A stretch of DNA of 32,082 nt from an uncultured Clostridia bacterium (GCA_946405675.1 CAMJIC010000002.1:1-32082); one strand, 5' to 3'; counted from the first letter of the stretch, positions 1 to 9,181 are shown. Translations and numbers: made by a program. Notes: a model not told the origin generated them from the sequence alone.

Positions 1-450
1 ATGGAACTTATCCTTCAGATACACCGGGATCAGGGCCGTCTGCCAGTCGTGGCAGTGGATAATGTCAGGCTTGAACCCTACAAGCGGCAGGGCACTGAGG
101 ACCGCCTTGGAGAAAAAGGCATATTTTTCTACATCCTGATAGATATTCCCGTAAGGCTTCGCTCCTGAGAAGTAGTATTCGTTGTCGATAAAGTAGAACG
201 TCACACCGGCATATTCCAGCTCCAGGACACCGACATACTGGCTCCTCCAGGACAGATCCATATAGAAATGGGTCAGGTATTTCATCTGATCCTTCCACTC
301 CTGGCGCATGCACATATACTTTGGAAGGATCACCCTCACATCGGTCTGCTCCCTGTCAAAGCATCCGGGGAGAGATCCGACCACATCCGCAAGGCCTCCA
401 GTCTTAATGAAAGGCACGCCTTCCGAAGCGGCAAATAAAATCTTTTTCAT
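1..450 (-). CDS. glgA: Glycogen synthase (ADP-glucose), N-terminal part; truncated by the window edge
   Basis: Minus-strand reading from the ATG at 448-450 gives MKKILFAASEGVPFIKTGGLADVVGSLPGCF...PDIIHCHDWQTALIPVYLKD, with the GT5 glycogen synthase N-terminal motif (KTGGLADV) and HCHDWQTALIP. Absent from the ORF track because it is open at the edge. Confidence 0.93.
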   Translation of the reverse strand, partial: MKKILFAASEGVPFIKTGGLADVVGSLPGCFDREQTDVRVILPKYMCMRQEWKDQMKYLTHFYMDLSWRSQYVGVLELEYAGVTFYFIDNEYYFSGAKPYGNIYQDVEKYAFFSKAVLSALPLVGFKPDIIHCHDWQTALIPVYLKDKFH

Positions 451-500
451 GCAGTTACCTCAATTCATTCTGCTGTGTAGCAATCCATAACACCACTCAC

Positions 501-535
501 AGCCAGGCCGTGCGCAGTCATCGCACAGCCTGGCT
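501..535. repeat. Intergenic inverted repeat / hairpin
   Basis: AGCCAGGC-C-GTGCG-cagtcat-CGCAC-A-GCCTGGCT; 8+5 bp stem with one mismatch. No clear U-tract on either strand. Confidence 0.6.
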
Positions 536-593
536 GGTCATGCAGCACCCGGGCATTTCAATACAATGATCCCGCCGCCGCTTCATCCGGTCA

Positions 594-1970
594 TCAGACC
601 GAGATGTTCTTCTGCGTAAAGAGCCAGTTATCGGTTGCCAGATTGGCCTTCAGGATATACTCTCCGAGATTCGGATCCGCACAGCACCGTGTGAAATAAG
701 TACGTCCGTCGATCTTGATCTTCAGCTTGACGCCAAAGTCATACTTCGTTCCGGTGGGCTTCTTTCCCTGGATGATGAACGTCATCTTCTTTGTGGAACC
801 ATCCGGGATCTTATACTTCGTATTATTCTTCATCTTCAGCACACGGATCTGTGTGTAATCCGGGAAGTTGAGCAACATTGCGCCTGCGCTGAATACGGTC
901 ATGTCAACACCGCTCTCATTGGTGATGCTGACCTTCACCCTGCCCTTCTCCAGATTAATGCTTGTCAGCTTGATGATAAACTCAGGATCCGAGCTCAGCA
1001 CCTCGATCTTGCAGTCAAGGGAATACTCCTTGCCGTTCACCGTTGTCTTCGCCGTCACTGTCGTCGTCCCGGAGCCGACCGCTGTCATCTTGCCGTCCCC
1101 TGCAACCTTGACGACGTTCGTATTGGCGCTGGACCACTTGACTGCTGCATCGGTATTCAGCACCTCATTGTACACGATCTCGCCATAGCTCAGCGTCAGG
1201 TCATTGTACAGAAGCGTCGGGCTGGCTACATACGGAACCACCTTGACCGTCATCTGGTCAGAGGAGCCATCCGTCCCATACACGGTAATGACTGCCGTCT
1301 TGTTCGCTGTCTTCCCCTCAACCGTAATCTGCGGCGGAGTCACATCGTTATTGATGTTCACCACATCGGCAACGCTCAGATCAGATGACCCGTAGCTCTT
1401 CACCGGAACAAACCCGCCGGTCACATTCTCCTGGGAGACCGTAACGACCTCTTTGGTTCCTGCCATGATCTCGATCGAATCCGGGATCTTGATCCCGGAG
1501 TTCCCGCTCACGCTGAAATAAAGGTTAAACCCGTGCGCATAATTGGACTTAAAGCTCCCTGTGTAGTATACGCCCAGGGAATAGGTTCCAGCCGGGACAG
1601 TCATGTGAACCGTGTACTCAAGCGCGGTATAATCGATGTCCGTCAGGTAGTACTTCTCATGGGTCTTAACATTCTCAAGCAGATACATCAGGTGATTGTT
1701 GATATAATCCGCGTCACTTGTCTGATAGCCGCTGCTGAGCGGATATGTGTAATTGGCGCTTACGTTCCTGACACCGGAAATCTTCACCGCCACCGCAATG
1801 TTCGTCTTGACCGATACGGTAAACTGATTCGACCATCCGGCATTGGAGTTCTGATTCGGATACGTAACTGTTCTTGCGGAATAGACTCTGGAATCAGCAG
1901 ACGCATGCACCGTCATGAGCAAGACAAACATTGCTGATAGCAGCAGGATTCTTCTGCACAGCTTTTTCAT
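594..1970 (-). CDS. Secreted protein with a bacterial Ig-like (BIG2) domain
   Basis: N-terminal signal peptide (MKKLCRRILLLSAMFVLLMTVHASA); BIG2-like segment VKWSSANTNVVKVAGDGKMTAVGSGTTTVTAKT. Confidence 0.75.
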   Translation of the reverse strand: MKKLCRRILLLSAMFVLLMTVHASADSRVYSARTVTYPNQNSNAGWSNQFTVSVKTNIAVAVKISGVRNVSANYTYPLSSGYQTSDADYINNHLMYLLENVKTHEKYYLTDIDYTALEYTVHMTVPAGTYSLGVYYTGSFKSNYAHGFNLYFSVSGNSGIKIPDSIEIMAGTKEVVTVSQENVTGGFVPVKSYGSSDLSVADVVNINNDVTPPQITVEGKTANKTAVITVYGTDGSSDQMTVKVVPYVASPTLLYNDLTLSYGEIVYNEVLNTDAAVKWSSANTNVVKVAGDGKMTAVGSGTTTVTAKTTVNGKEYSLDCKIEVLSSDPEFIIKLTSINLEKGRVKVSITNESGVDMTVFSAGAMLLNFPDYTQIRVLKMKNNTKYKIPDGSTKKMTFIIQGKKPTGTKYDFGVKLKIKIDGRTYFTRCCADPNLGEYILKANLATDNWLFTQKNISV

Positions 1971-2318
1971 AAATAATACCTTCCTTCCATGAAAACCTTC
2001 CGCACCATTCTTGTGCTTCTTCTATTTCAACTATACAGCATTCCCGCCTGTCTGTCACGAAAGAATCTGCCGCAAAAATTGCAGTTTTCTTAAATTGTAC
2101 TTATGTTTTTGGTAACGTTGCATCCCAATTCCGACCCTGTAAGACAGGGGAAACAGACATGCAGGACACCAAGAGCAATTATCTGCGGATCCTGAGTACA
2201 GCGAGGCTTTCTGACGCAGATCCCGGAAAACCTGACAAGCAATATGTATAAGTTATCCTGACTGCCCAGAACATGCTCTGAATCGTTGCGCATCAGGCGC
2301 TGTTTCGCAGCTATCGCA

Positions 2319-2362
2319 CAAAAAACCTGCCGGCAGGAGTGCTTTCATGCTCCTGCCGGCAG
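2319..2362 (-). terminator. Rho-independent terminator downstream of the amino-acid ABC operon
   Basis: Perfect 13-bp stem CTGCCGGCAGGAG/CTCCTGCCGGCAG (2327-2339, 2350-2362), followed on the minus strand by a T-tract (A-run about 2320-2325 on plus). Confidence 0.88.
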
Positions 2363-2411
2363 ATGATTTCGAATGTGCGAATCCGTTACGATGCGGATTC
2401 CGCGATCAGGT

Positions 2412-3254
2412 TCATTCTCCCTGTGTCATATCCGTCCCGAAGTATTTCTCTGAGAGTTCAGCCAGCTGACCTGATTCCTTCATGTCCGCGATGATCAGGT
2501 TGACAGCTTCCCTGAGGGAGGCTGAATCATCCCCCTTGACAAACGGGATCGAAACATGGTTCGCGTCGTCCGAAAGAGCCGCAATCTTAATCCTGGCATC
2601 CGGATGCTCCCTCATATAATCGGAATAGGTAACCTCCGCATTCAGAGTTGCGTCGATGCGTCCCTGAAGGAGAAGCTCGATGGTCTGGTTCAGGTCATCC
2701 ACGCCGGTCACCTCAGCGCCATATTCCTCCGCAAGGATCGCATAATAGCTGGAGATCGTATTGGCCGTGCTGACTCCTTTCAGATCCTCGAAGGAGTGGA
2801 TGGCATCATTCTCATCCGCCACAATGATCGCAGTATGGATGTAGGCATAAGGATCCGAGAAATCATACTTTTCCGCACGTTCCTCGGTCACGTCTACCCC
2901 GTTGATCACCATGTCATACCTGCCGGCATCCAGCCCGGCAAAAAGGCCGTCCCATTTTCCCTCAATGAAATCCGCCTCGACGCCGAGCGCGTCAGCGATT
3001 GCCTGCCCGACCTCTACGTCATAGCCCACCAGGGCATCCTCCTCATCATGATACGTCCAGGGTTCCCATGTACCCTCCATCGCGATCTTGATCTCGCCTT
3101 CCTCCAGGATCCGTCCAAGCTGATCCGTTCCATCCGTCATAGAAGCAAAATCGTGGTCTGCGCGTTCCGTCTCATCTGCAAAAACCGTTGTCGCCCCGAT
3201 CGCTCCGAATACAATTGCCGATGCCATAGTTGCTGCAAAAAGCCTTTTCCTCAT
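2412..3254 (-). CDS. Amino-acid ABC transporter substrate-binding protein
   Basis: Signal peptide plus SBP family 3 features: LGRILEEGEIKIAMEGTWEPWTYHDEEDALVGYDVEVGQAIADALGVEADFI...WDGLFAGLDAGRYDMVINGVDVTEERAEKYDFSDPY. Confidence 0.92.
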   Translation of the reverse strand: MRKRLFAATMASAIVFGAIGATTVFADETERADHDFASMTDGTDQLGRILEEGEIKIAMEGTWEPWTYHDEEDALVGYDVEVGQAIADALGVEADFIEGKWDGLFAGLDAGRYDMVINGVDVTEERAEKYDFSDPYAYIHTAIIVADENDAIHSFEDLKGVSTANTISSYYAILAEEYGAEVTGVDDLNQTIELLLQGRIDATLNAEVTYSDYMREHPDARIKIAALSDDANHVSIPFVKGDDSASLREAVNLIIADMKESGQLAELSEKYFGTDMTQGE

Positions 3255-3390
3255 GTTCCTGCCTCCTGTTCAACTGAATATGATATTCACAGCCCCTTCT
3301 CAATCAGACCGTGAATGGTGTCCATAGAGTCTCGTTATCCTTCCATGAATCTATCACATAATCTATTACATTGCTGATGAATCCATCACA

Positions 3391-4152
3391 CTACTGCGCG
3401 TAGCTTGACAGCATGCTCAGGAATGCCTTTGTCCTGTCCATCTTCGGAGCATTGAAAAAATCTGCTGTGGGCGCTTCCTCCACGATTACACCGTCTTCCA
3501 TAAGAATCGCACGGTTCGACACATTCCTTGCAAAACTCATCTCGTGTGTCACGACCACCATGGTCATCCCCTGGGAGGCCAGGTCCTTCATCACACCGAG
3601 CACCTCCCCGATCAGCTCCGGGTCCAGCGCACTGGTGGGCTCATCGAAATAAATGATCTCCGGATCCGTCGCCATAGCCCTGGCAATGGCGACCCTTTGC
3701 TGCTGTCCGCCGGAAAGCTGGCTTGGAAAATGATCCTTCCGGTCAAGCATATCGACCCGCCGAAGCTGCTCCAGCGCGATCCCTTCGGCCTGTTCCTTCC
3801 CCATATGCCTGGCCGTAACCAGCCCTTCCGTCACATTCTGCAGCGCAGTCTTGTTGCGGAACAGGTTGTAGTTCTGAAACACAAAGCCGGTGCGCATCCG
3901 TATGGCGGCAATGTCACGCCTGTTCATGTGAGAAAGGTCATAGTCCCTGCCGTCAAACCACATCGTTCCGGCATCTGCCCTTTCCAGAAAATTGATGCAG
4001 CGCAGGAATGTCGTCTTTCCGGAACCGCTCGGCCCCAGGATCGCGATCACATCCCCGCTGTCCACGCTCAGGCTGACATCCTTCAGGATATCGGGACCGT
4101 CAAAATGTTTTTTTACATGCTGAACTTCCAGTACCTTCATCGTCTGCTCCAC
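3391..4152 (-). CDS. Amino-acid ABC transporter ATP-binding protein
   Basis: Walker A GPSGSGKT, signature LSGGQQQR, Walker [15 protein letters not shown]; GlnQ/HisP-like. Confidence 0.95.
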   Translation of the reverse strand: MEQTMKVLEVQHVKKHFDGPDILKDVSLSVDSGDVIAILGPSGSGKTTFLRCINFLERADAGTMWFDGRDYDLSHMNRRDIAAIRMRTGFVFQNYNLFRNKTALQNVTEGLVTARHMGKEQAEGIALEQLRRVDMLDRKDHFPSQLSGGQQQRVAIARAMATDPEIIYFDEPTSALDPELIGEVLGVMKDLASQGMTMVVVTHEMSFARNVSNRAILMEDGVIVEEAPTADFFNAPKMDRTKAFLSMLSSYAQ

Positions 4153-4167
4153 TTACGTTCTGTCCTC

Positions 4168-4836
4168 CTACCGGAATTCATAGGTGCTCAATGCCTTCTC
4201 TCCTTTTCGCTGAAGGAAGGTCAGGGCAGTCGAGAACAGAAGATAGATCACGCCGACCTCAATATAGATTGCCAGAGGTTCATAGGTTCTGGCAACGATC
4301 CTCTGCGCAGCCATGAACATCTCAGCGACAGTGATATTGGCTACCAGGGAAGTGTCCTTGAGCATGCTGATCAACGAATTGGAAAGCGGCGGAAATGCGG
4401 TACGCATCGCCTGAGGCAGAATGATGCGGCGCATGGTCTGCAGATAGCTCATTCCCACGCACTCTCCTGCTTCCAGCTGTCCTTTCGGGACGGACTCAAG
4501 CGCCGCCCGGACCGTCTCAGCGCAGTATGCGCCTTCATTGACCGACAGGGCAATGATGCCTGCAAGAAATGGCGGAAGAAGCAGGCCAAGCTGCCCCAGC
4601 CCGTAGAACACGACATACAGCTGAACCAGGAGCGGCGTCCCGCGGATCACCCATATGTAGAACCTTGCAAGATGGCGCAGCCCTTTGATGTTCATAAACT
4701 GTACCAGCGCCACAAGTACCGCAATTACCAGTGCAATGGCAAAGGAAATCGCAGTCAGCGGGATAGTATACAACAGTCCCGGTATCAGTATTTTCGGAAA
4801 AGAATCGATTAGTATGCCGATTAGTCGTTCACTCAT
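4168..4836 (-). CDS. Amino-acid ABC transporter permease
   Basis: Hydrophobic HisM-type permease with EAA-like loop (NEGAYCAETVRAALESVPKGQLEAGECVGMSYLQTMRRIILPQAMRTAFPPLSN). Start chosen at MSERLIGILIDSF; the ORF track extends to 4902. Confidence 0.92.
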   Translation of the reverse strand: MSERLIGILIDSFPKILIPGLLYTIPLTAISFAIALVIAVLVALVQFMNIKGLRHLARFYIWVIRGTPLLVQLYVVFYGLGQLGLLLPPFLAGIIALSVNEGAYCAETVRAALESVPKGQLEAGECVGMSYLQTMRRIILPQAMRTAFPPLSNSLISMLKDTSLVANITVAEMFMAAQRIVARTYEPLAIYIEVGVIYLLFSTALTFLQRKGEKALSTYEFR

Positions 4837-4937
4837 GAAATAACTCCACCCATAGGCTTGTCTGCGCATCCCTGCCGCTGTCCGGCAATCGCTATCATAC
4901 ACGAATAATGAGCAGAGCGCAATTAAAATGTATAAAA

Positions 4938-6221
4938 TCAGTCAGAATCCAGCATTGCTTTCATGGACTCTTTTTTCCGGTACATCTCCTGATCCGCCTC
5001 TTCAAAGACAGCGGACAGGGAAGCATGCCGGTCTTTGCGGTACCTGACCATGCCGGTAGAGATGGTTTCGCCCGCCCGGATGGACGAAAGATCCTCAGGA
5101 AGCTCATTGATCTCCTCCAGTAGTTCTTCCCTTCTGGCATAATCCTCGCCCGCCAGCAGCACAACAAATTCATCTCCCCCAATCCGGAACACCGGGCTGT
5201 GGTCAAAGACCCTGCAGATCCGGCTGCATGCCTGCCGGATACAGGCATCTCCCTCTTTATGCCCATACCGGTCATTGACCGTCTTCATATTGTTGATATC
5301 ACACACTGCCACCGCAAAGGGCTCCTGCTCACCGCTCAGGATCTTTGCGTTGATCCTTTCCTCCCATTGCTGATAAGCATGCTTGTTTTTCACACCTGTC
5401 AGGGCATCAACTGTCGCCATCCTCTTCGCTTCGGACAGGTCATGGGCAAATTCCTGCTCACGCCTGATCTGCGCGTCTTCATCAAGCAGCCCGATAATCA
5501 GCATGCTCTTTCCGTTTTCCTCGATCCTTGCCGCCCTCAGCCTGACATAGGTAGGCAATCCGCCTCGCATCAGGCGGTAATCATACGAGAACATGCCATC
5601 CTGATCGATCGCATGGAGGACATTTTCCAGTGTGACCAGCGAACAGAACATCTCATAATCCTCCGGATGCACCGTCCACCTGCCGTTCTCCCGCGTTGTC
5701 CTGAAGAACGCGTCCCCCTGCTTTGCGATCCCCAGCTCGTCAAAATCCCTGGTCGCGCTGAATTCTGTAAATCTCTCGGTTTCCGGGTCCACAAAATAAA
5801 GAACGATCAGGTTGCCGACCAGGGCACTGAGCCGCATATAAGTCTTCCGCTCTTCCCTGGCATGCAAAGCTGCCGCACGGTCCTTCATCTGTGCGTCAAT
5901 GCTGTTGATCCCGATGATCAGATGCCTGGAATCCTCCTTGCCGCAGGTTGCTTTCATATTCACATAGGTCGGCACGCCATTGATCAGCAGGCGATATTGC
6001 GTGATAAAGGTGCCGTTTTTCCTGATCTCCTCCTGCAGCTTTTCTTTCTCCATCGCTTCCAGGAACCGTCCCCTGTCCTCTTCGTAGATCAAGCTGCGTG
6101 CATTGGCCTTGCTTTCCTCAAAGAAGTTGGTTCCATGGTTCTCCGCTGACAGGAATCCCGCCTCAGTCCGGGAACCGTATTCAATATAATCATCCGTATC
6201 CAGATCAATGTAAAAAATCAT
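4938..6221 (-). CDS. GGDEF-domain protein (putative diguanylate cyclase), C-terminal half of a split membrane GGDEF gene
   Basis: Intact RIGGDEFVVLL motif; two tandem PAS-like segments before it (FYIDLDTDDYIEYGS..., LYFVDPETERFTEFS...). Candidate ATG at 6219-6221 overlaps the upstream ORF end. Confidence 0.8.
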   Translation of the reverse strand: MIFYIDLDTDDYIEYGSRTEAGFLSAENHGTNFFEESKANARSLIYEEDRGRFLEAMEKEKLQEEIRKNGTFITQYRLLINGVPTYVNMKATCGKEDSRHLIIGINSIDAQMKDRAAALHAREERKTYMRLSALVGNLIVLYFVDPETERFTEFSATRDFDELGIAKQGDAFFRTTRENGRWTVHPEDYEMFCSLVTLENVLHAIDQDGMFSYDYRLMRGGLPTYVRLRAARIEENGKSMLIIGLLDEDAQIRREQEFAHDLSEAKRMATVDALTGVKNKHAYQQWEERINAKILSGEQEPFAVAVCDINNMKTVNDRYGHKEGDACIRQACSRICRVFDHSPVFRIGGDEFVVLLAGEDYARREELLEEINELPEDLSSIRAGETISTGMVRYRKDRHASLSAVFEEADQEMYRKKESMKAMLDSD

Positions 6222-7035
6222 TGAAATAATCCTCTGAGAGCGCGCTGACAATGTTCTCAAAGACAGAACTTGTGCGCAGCGCGTTTCTGTAGGCCTTCTC
6301 CGTCTTCTCCACAGACTGCTTTAACTCCGCAATCCTCGTAGCTTCCTCCAGCCCAAGCCGGTAAGCTTCCTTCTCATCCCCGATGACAAATGCACGCAGC
6401 AGGCATGTCCCCAGCATATATGCGGTCGCATATAAAGGTAGGTACGGGTACCACAGCTGAGCGGTCAGGCACACTGCCATGATCAGGCCAAAGGAGCCAA
6501 GCGTCCGGTACCTTTGCCGGTGGCCATTCATGCTGCCATGGCGGATCATGGAAGACAGGGCATAGGCAGAGATCAGGAACAGCAGGATGATCTGGCTGAT
6601 CAGGATGGCATACCTGAATGGGAGTGCGTGATAAACACATTCCTTGTTCACGGTGAACAGGACAGGATGGAAGAAATTGATGATGGTCATGACCGTGACG
6701 AGCAATGCGATTGCTCTTCCCGCATAGGTCAGCATCCTTTCAAACATCCCCGCTTCATCCAGGTAAACAACGATGTACCGTGTCCACAGCACGATACCCA
6801 CCGCCATGGTAACAAAGTAAACAGACGTATCCGCAAAAAGCAGGCGGTCATGCTTGCCGCTTTCCAGGATCCCCCATGCGATATCCACGGCATAATAAAC
6901 CAGCACAGATATCAGGAACTGCCTGTATACCTTCCATGCCGGTTTCTGAAATGCAGAGTTGGAATGCAAAAGAATATCCTGATTTTCAATTAAAAGGATG
7001 GCAGCCGCAAGCAAGCCCGTAGCAGAATAGCACAT
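6205..7035 (-). CDS. Multi-pass membrane protein, N-terminal half of the split GGDEF protein
   Basis: About 6-7 hydrophobic segments followed by a coiled-coil linker (LEEATRIAELKQSVEKTEKAYRNALRTSSVFENIVSALSEDYFNDFLH*). Ends exactly where the PAS-like part begins in another frame. Confidence 0.75.
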   Translation of the reverse strand: MCYSATGLLAAAILLIENQDILLHSNSAFQKPAWKVYRQFLISVLVYYAVDIAWGILESGKHDRLLFADTSVYFVTMAVGIVLWTRYIVVYLDEAGMFERMLTYAGRAIALLVTVMTIINFFHPVLFTVNKECVYHALPFRYAILISQIILLFLISAYALSSMIRHGSMNGHRQRYRTLGSFGLIMAVCLTAQLWYPYLPLYATAYMLGTCLLRAFVIGDEKEAYRLGLEEATRIAELKQSVEKTEKAYRNALRTSSVFENIVSALSEDYFNDFLH

Positions 7036-7063
7036 AACCTTTCAGCCCCTTCATCATCAATCA

Positions 7064-7189
7064 GTGGCACAAACTTCATCATCGGTGGCACAAGCTTCAT
7101 CAATAGTAGTACAAAGAGGCTTATCTGTCACACAAACATGTTTTTCGATCGCTCAAACGTTTTTTATTATCCCACTTCATCCACAGTCG
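7064..7189. repeat. Degenerate tandem repeat, exact 21-bp period, six units
   Basis: Unit starts at 7064 (gtggcacaaacttcatcatcg), 7085 (gtggcacaagcttcatcaata), 7106 (gtagtacaaagaggcttatct), 7127 (gtcacacaaacatgtttttcg), 7148 (atcgctcaaacgttttttatt), 7169 (atcccacttcatccacagtcg). Confidence 0.75.
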
Positions 7190-7194
7190 CGCAA

Positions 7195-7234
7195 CATAAT
7201 AAAGGACGGTACAACGCCAAAGCATGCACCGTCC
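7195..7234 (-). terminator. Probable terminator of rpsB-tsf
   Basis: Minus strand GGACGGT-N17-ACCGTCC then TTTATTATG; lies just after the tsf stop (7295). Confidence 0.6.
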
Positions 7235-7294
7235 CTATTCGGCTAAAATCAGATCAGCATGAACGCATCAACCGGTAATCCGTTCATCCGCAGG

Positions 7295-8236
7295 TCAGTT
7301 TCCTGCCATCTGCGCTGCAACCTCAGCAGCAAAATCTTCATTCTTCTTCTCAAGGCCTTCGCCAGTCTCGAAGCGGATGAAGCCCTTCACCTTGACATTG
7401 GCTCCGGCTTCTTTCCCGGCCTGTGCGACATACTGGGCAACCGTCTGCTTTCCGTCTTCCGCCTTGACATAGACCTGGTCAAGCAGGCAGATCTCCTTCA
7501 GTTCTTTGTTCAGCCTTCCCTGAACAGCTCCGGCAATGACCTTCTCCGGCTTGCCCGCCATCTTCGGGTCTTCCTGGATCTGCTTGGTCAGGATCTCGAT
7601 CTCATGATCCTTGAAGTCCTGGGGAACCTCATCCGCGCTGGTATACTGCGGCCTGAGCGCTGCAACCTGCATCGCGACATTCTTGCCGATCTCACGGACT
7701 GCTTCGTTGTCCACATCAGACTCAAGGTCAACGATCGCAACGATCTTACCGCCCATGTGGGTATAGGCGACTACGATTCCGTTCTCTTCCGAGACCTGCT
7801 GGAATCTGCGGATCTTCAGATTCTCACCGATCACTGCGATCTGCGCCGCAAGCGCTTCCTCAACGGTCTTGGACGGATCCACTCTGCTGGTCTGCTGCAG
7901 GAAGGACTCAACCGTCTGCGCCGCGGTATCAAGCGCATGCTCTGCAACCTTTCTGACATAATTGCGGAACTTCTCGTTCTGCGCAACAAAGTCAGTCTCA
8001 GAGTTGACTTCAACGACAACCGCTTTCTTGTTATCAGAGGAAACAACCGCCATGGAAACACCTTCCGCAGCGATGCGGCTGGCCTTCTTCTGCGCGGTCG
8101 CGAGGCCTTTTTCTCTCAGCCACTCAACGGCCTTCTCGATATCGCCGTTGGATGCTGTCAGGGCCTTCTTGCAGTCCATCATGCCCGAGCCGGTCATCTC
8201 TCTGAGTTCTTTCACCTGTGAAGCTGTGATAGCCAT
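7295..8236 (-). CDS. tsf: Translation elongation factor Ts
   Basis: MAITASQVKELREMTGSGMMDCKKALTASNGDIEKAVEWLREKGLATAQKKASRIAAEG..., canonical EF-Ts N-terminus; start at 8236. Confidence 0.98.
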   Translation of the reverse strand: MAITASQVKELREMTGSGMMDCKKALTASNGDIEKAVEWLREKGLATAQKKASRIAAEGVSMAVVSSDNKKAVVVEVNSETDFVAQNEKFRNYVRKVAEHALDTAAQTVESFLQQTSRVDPSKTVEEALAAQIAVIGENLKIRRFQQVSEENGIVVAYTHMGGKIVAIVDLESDVDNEAVREIGKNVAMQVAALRPQYTSADEVPQDFKDHEIEILTKQIQEDPKMAGKPEKVIAGAVQGRLNKELKEICLLDQVYVKAEDGKQTVAQYVAQAGKEAGANVKVKGFIRFETGEGLEKKNEDFAAEVAAQMAGN

Positions 8237-8266
8237 ATGTTGTATTCTCCTTACTTTACTCAAATA

Positions 8267-9037
8267 TCACTCAGCAGCATTCTCCTGAACTTCGCCAGCG
8301 TAGTCGATCCCTTCCCCGGTGAATACCTGGTTTTCGATCGGTGCTGCGCCCTCTGTTCCCTGCTTCGCCTCGATGACCGCATCCGCCATCTTGGAGACGA
8401 TCAGCCTGACTGCGCGGATCGCGTCGTCATTGCCCGGGATCACATAATCCAGATCTTCCGGATCGCAGTTGGTATCCGCGATTCCGATCAGCGGAATGCC
8501 CAGCGCATGCGCTTCCTGCACGCAGATATGCTCCTTCTTCAGGTCTACGATAAAGATCGCATCCGGGAGCTTCTTCATCTCTTCGATGCCGCCGAGGTTC
8601 TTCTCGAGCTTCTCCATCTCCTTCTCAAGCTTGATGACTTCCTTCTTCGGAAGCACCTGGAAGGTGCCGTCAGCCTGCATCTTCTTGATGTCCTTCAGTC
8701 TCTTGATCCTGCTCTGGATCGTCTTGAAGTTGGTCAGCATGCCGCCGAGCCATCTCTCATTGACATAATACATCCCGCAGCGTTCCGCTTCCTGACGGAT
8801 GGAATCCTGTGCCTGCTTCTTGGTACCGACAAAAAGGATCGAGCCGCCGTTCGCTACGATATCACCGATCACGTTGTACGCATCATCGATCATCCCTACC
8901 GTCTTCTGCAGGTCGATGATATAGATGCCGTTGCGCTCTGTGTAGATGTAGGGAGCCATCTTCGGGTTCCATCTCCTGGTCTGATGTCCGAAATGGACAC
9001 CTGCTTCCAGCAGCTGTTTCATGGAAAGTACACTCAT
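8267..9037 (-). CDS. rpsB: 30S ribosomal protein S2
   Basis: [46 protein letters not shown]..., canonical S2; SD AAGGAGAA upstream. Confidence 0.98.
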   Translation of the reverse strand: MSVLSMKQLLEAGVHFGHQTRRWNPKMAPYIYTERNGIYIIDLQKTVGMIDDAYNVIGDIVANGGSILFVGTKKQAQDSIRQEAERCGMYYVNERWLGGMLTNFKTIQSRIKRLKDIKKMQADGTFQVLPKKEVIKLEKEMEKLEKNLGGIEEMKKLPDAIFIVDLKKEHICVQEAHALGIPLIGIADTNCDPEDLDYVIPGNDDAIRAVRLIVSKMADAVIEAKQGTEGAAPIENQVFTGEGIDYAGEVQENAAE

Positions 9038-9078
9038 CACGATTCTCCTTTGGTTTTGTACTTCCGCATGCTTTAGCT

Positions 9079-9107
9079 CCGCGGGAGCCTGACGGCACCG
9101 CCCGCAG
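9079..9107 (-). promoter_or_regulatory. Structured rpsB 5' leader hairpin (candidate)
   Basis: Minus strand CTGCGGG-cggtgccgtcaggct-CCCGCGG, with a nested GCC-gtca-GGC option, between the promoter and the SD. Confidence 0.4.
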
Positions 9108-9140
9108 AATCCACATGCGTGTTAAATCAGCAACTTTTAC

Positions 9141-9169
9141 AGTATAACATGTGAAAAAAGGCGTTGCAA
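9141..9169 (-). promoter_or_regulatory. Sigma-A type promoter of rpsB-tsf
   Basis: Minus strand TTGCAA (9169-9164), 17-nt spacer, TATACT (9146-9141). Confidence 0.75.
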
Positions 9170-9181
9170 CACCTTTTCGCG

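Noticed and set aside
2090-2293. 67-aa minus-strand ORF between the terminator and the BIG2 protein
   Set aside because: No recognisable features and no clear SD; probably chance.
3544-4812. 422-aa plus-strand ORF antisense to the amino-acid ABC genes
   Set aside because: Lies opposite two clear conserved genes; low-complexity, His/Arg/Gln-rich reading typical of antisense frames in codon-biased genes.
6205-6221. HIV-type U UUU UUA slippery heptamer in the GGDEF split
   Set aside because: The heptamer is present and in phase, but a -1 shift would not enter the downstream GGDEF frame; the join needs +1 (or loss of one T).
7064-7246. 60-aa plus-strand ORF MAQTSSSVAQASSIVVQ...
   Set aside because: Simply the translation of the 21-bp array; no SD or family support. 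Kept as a repeat, not a CDS.
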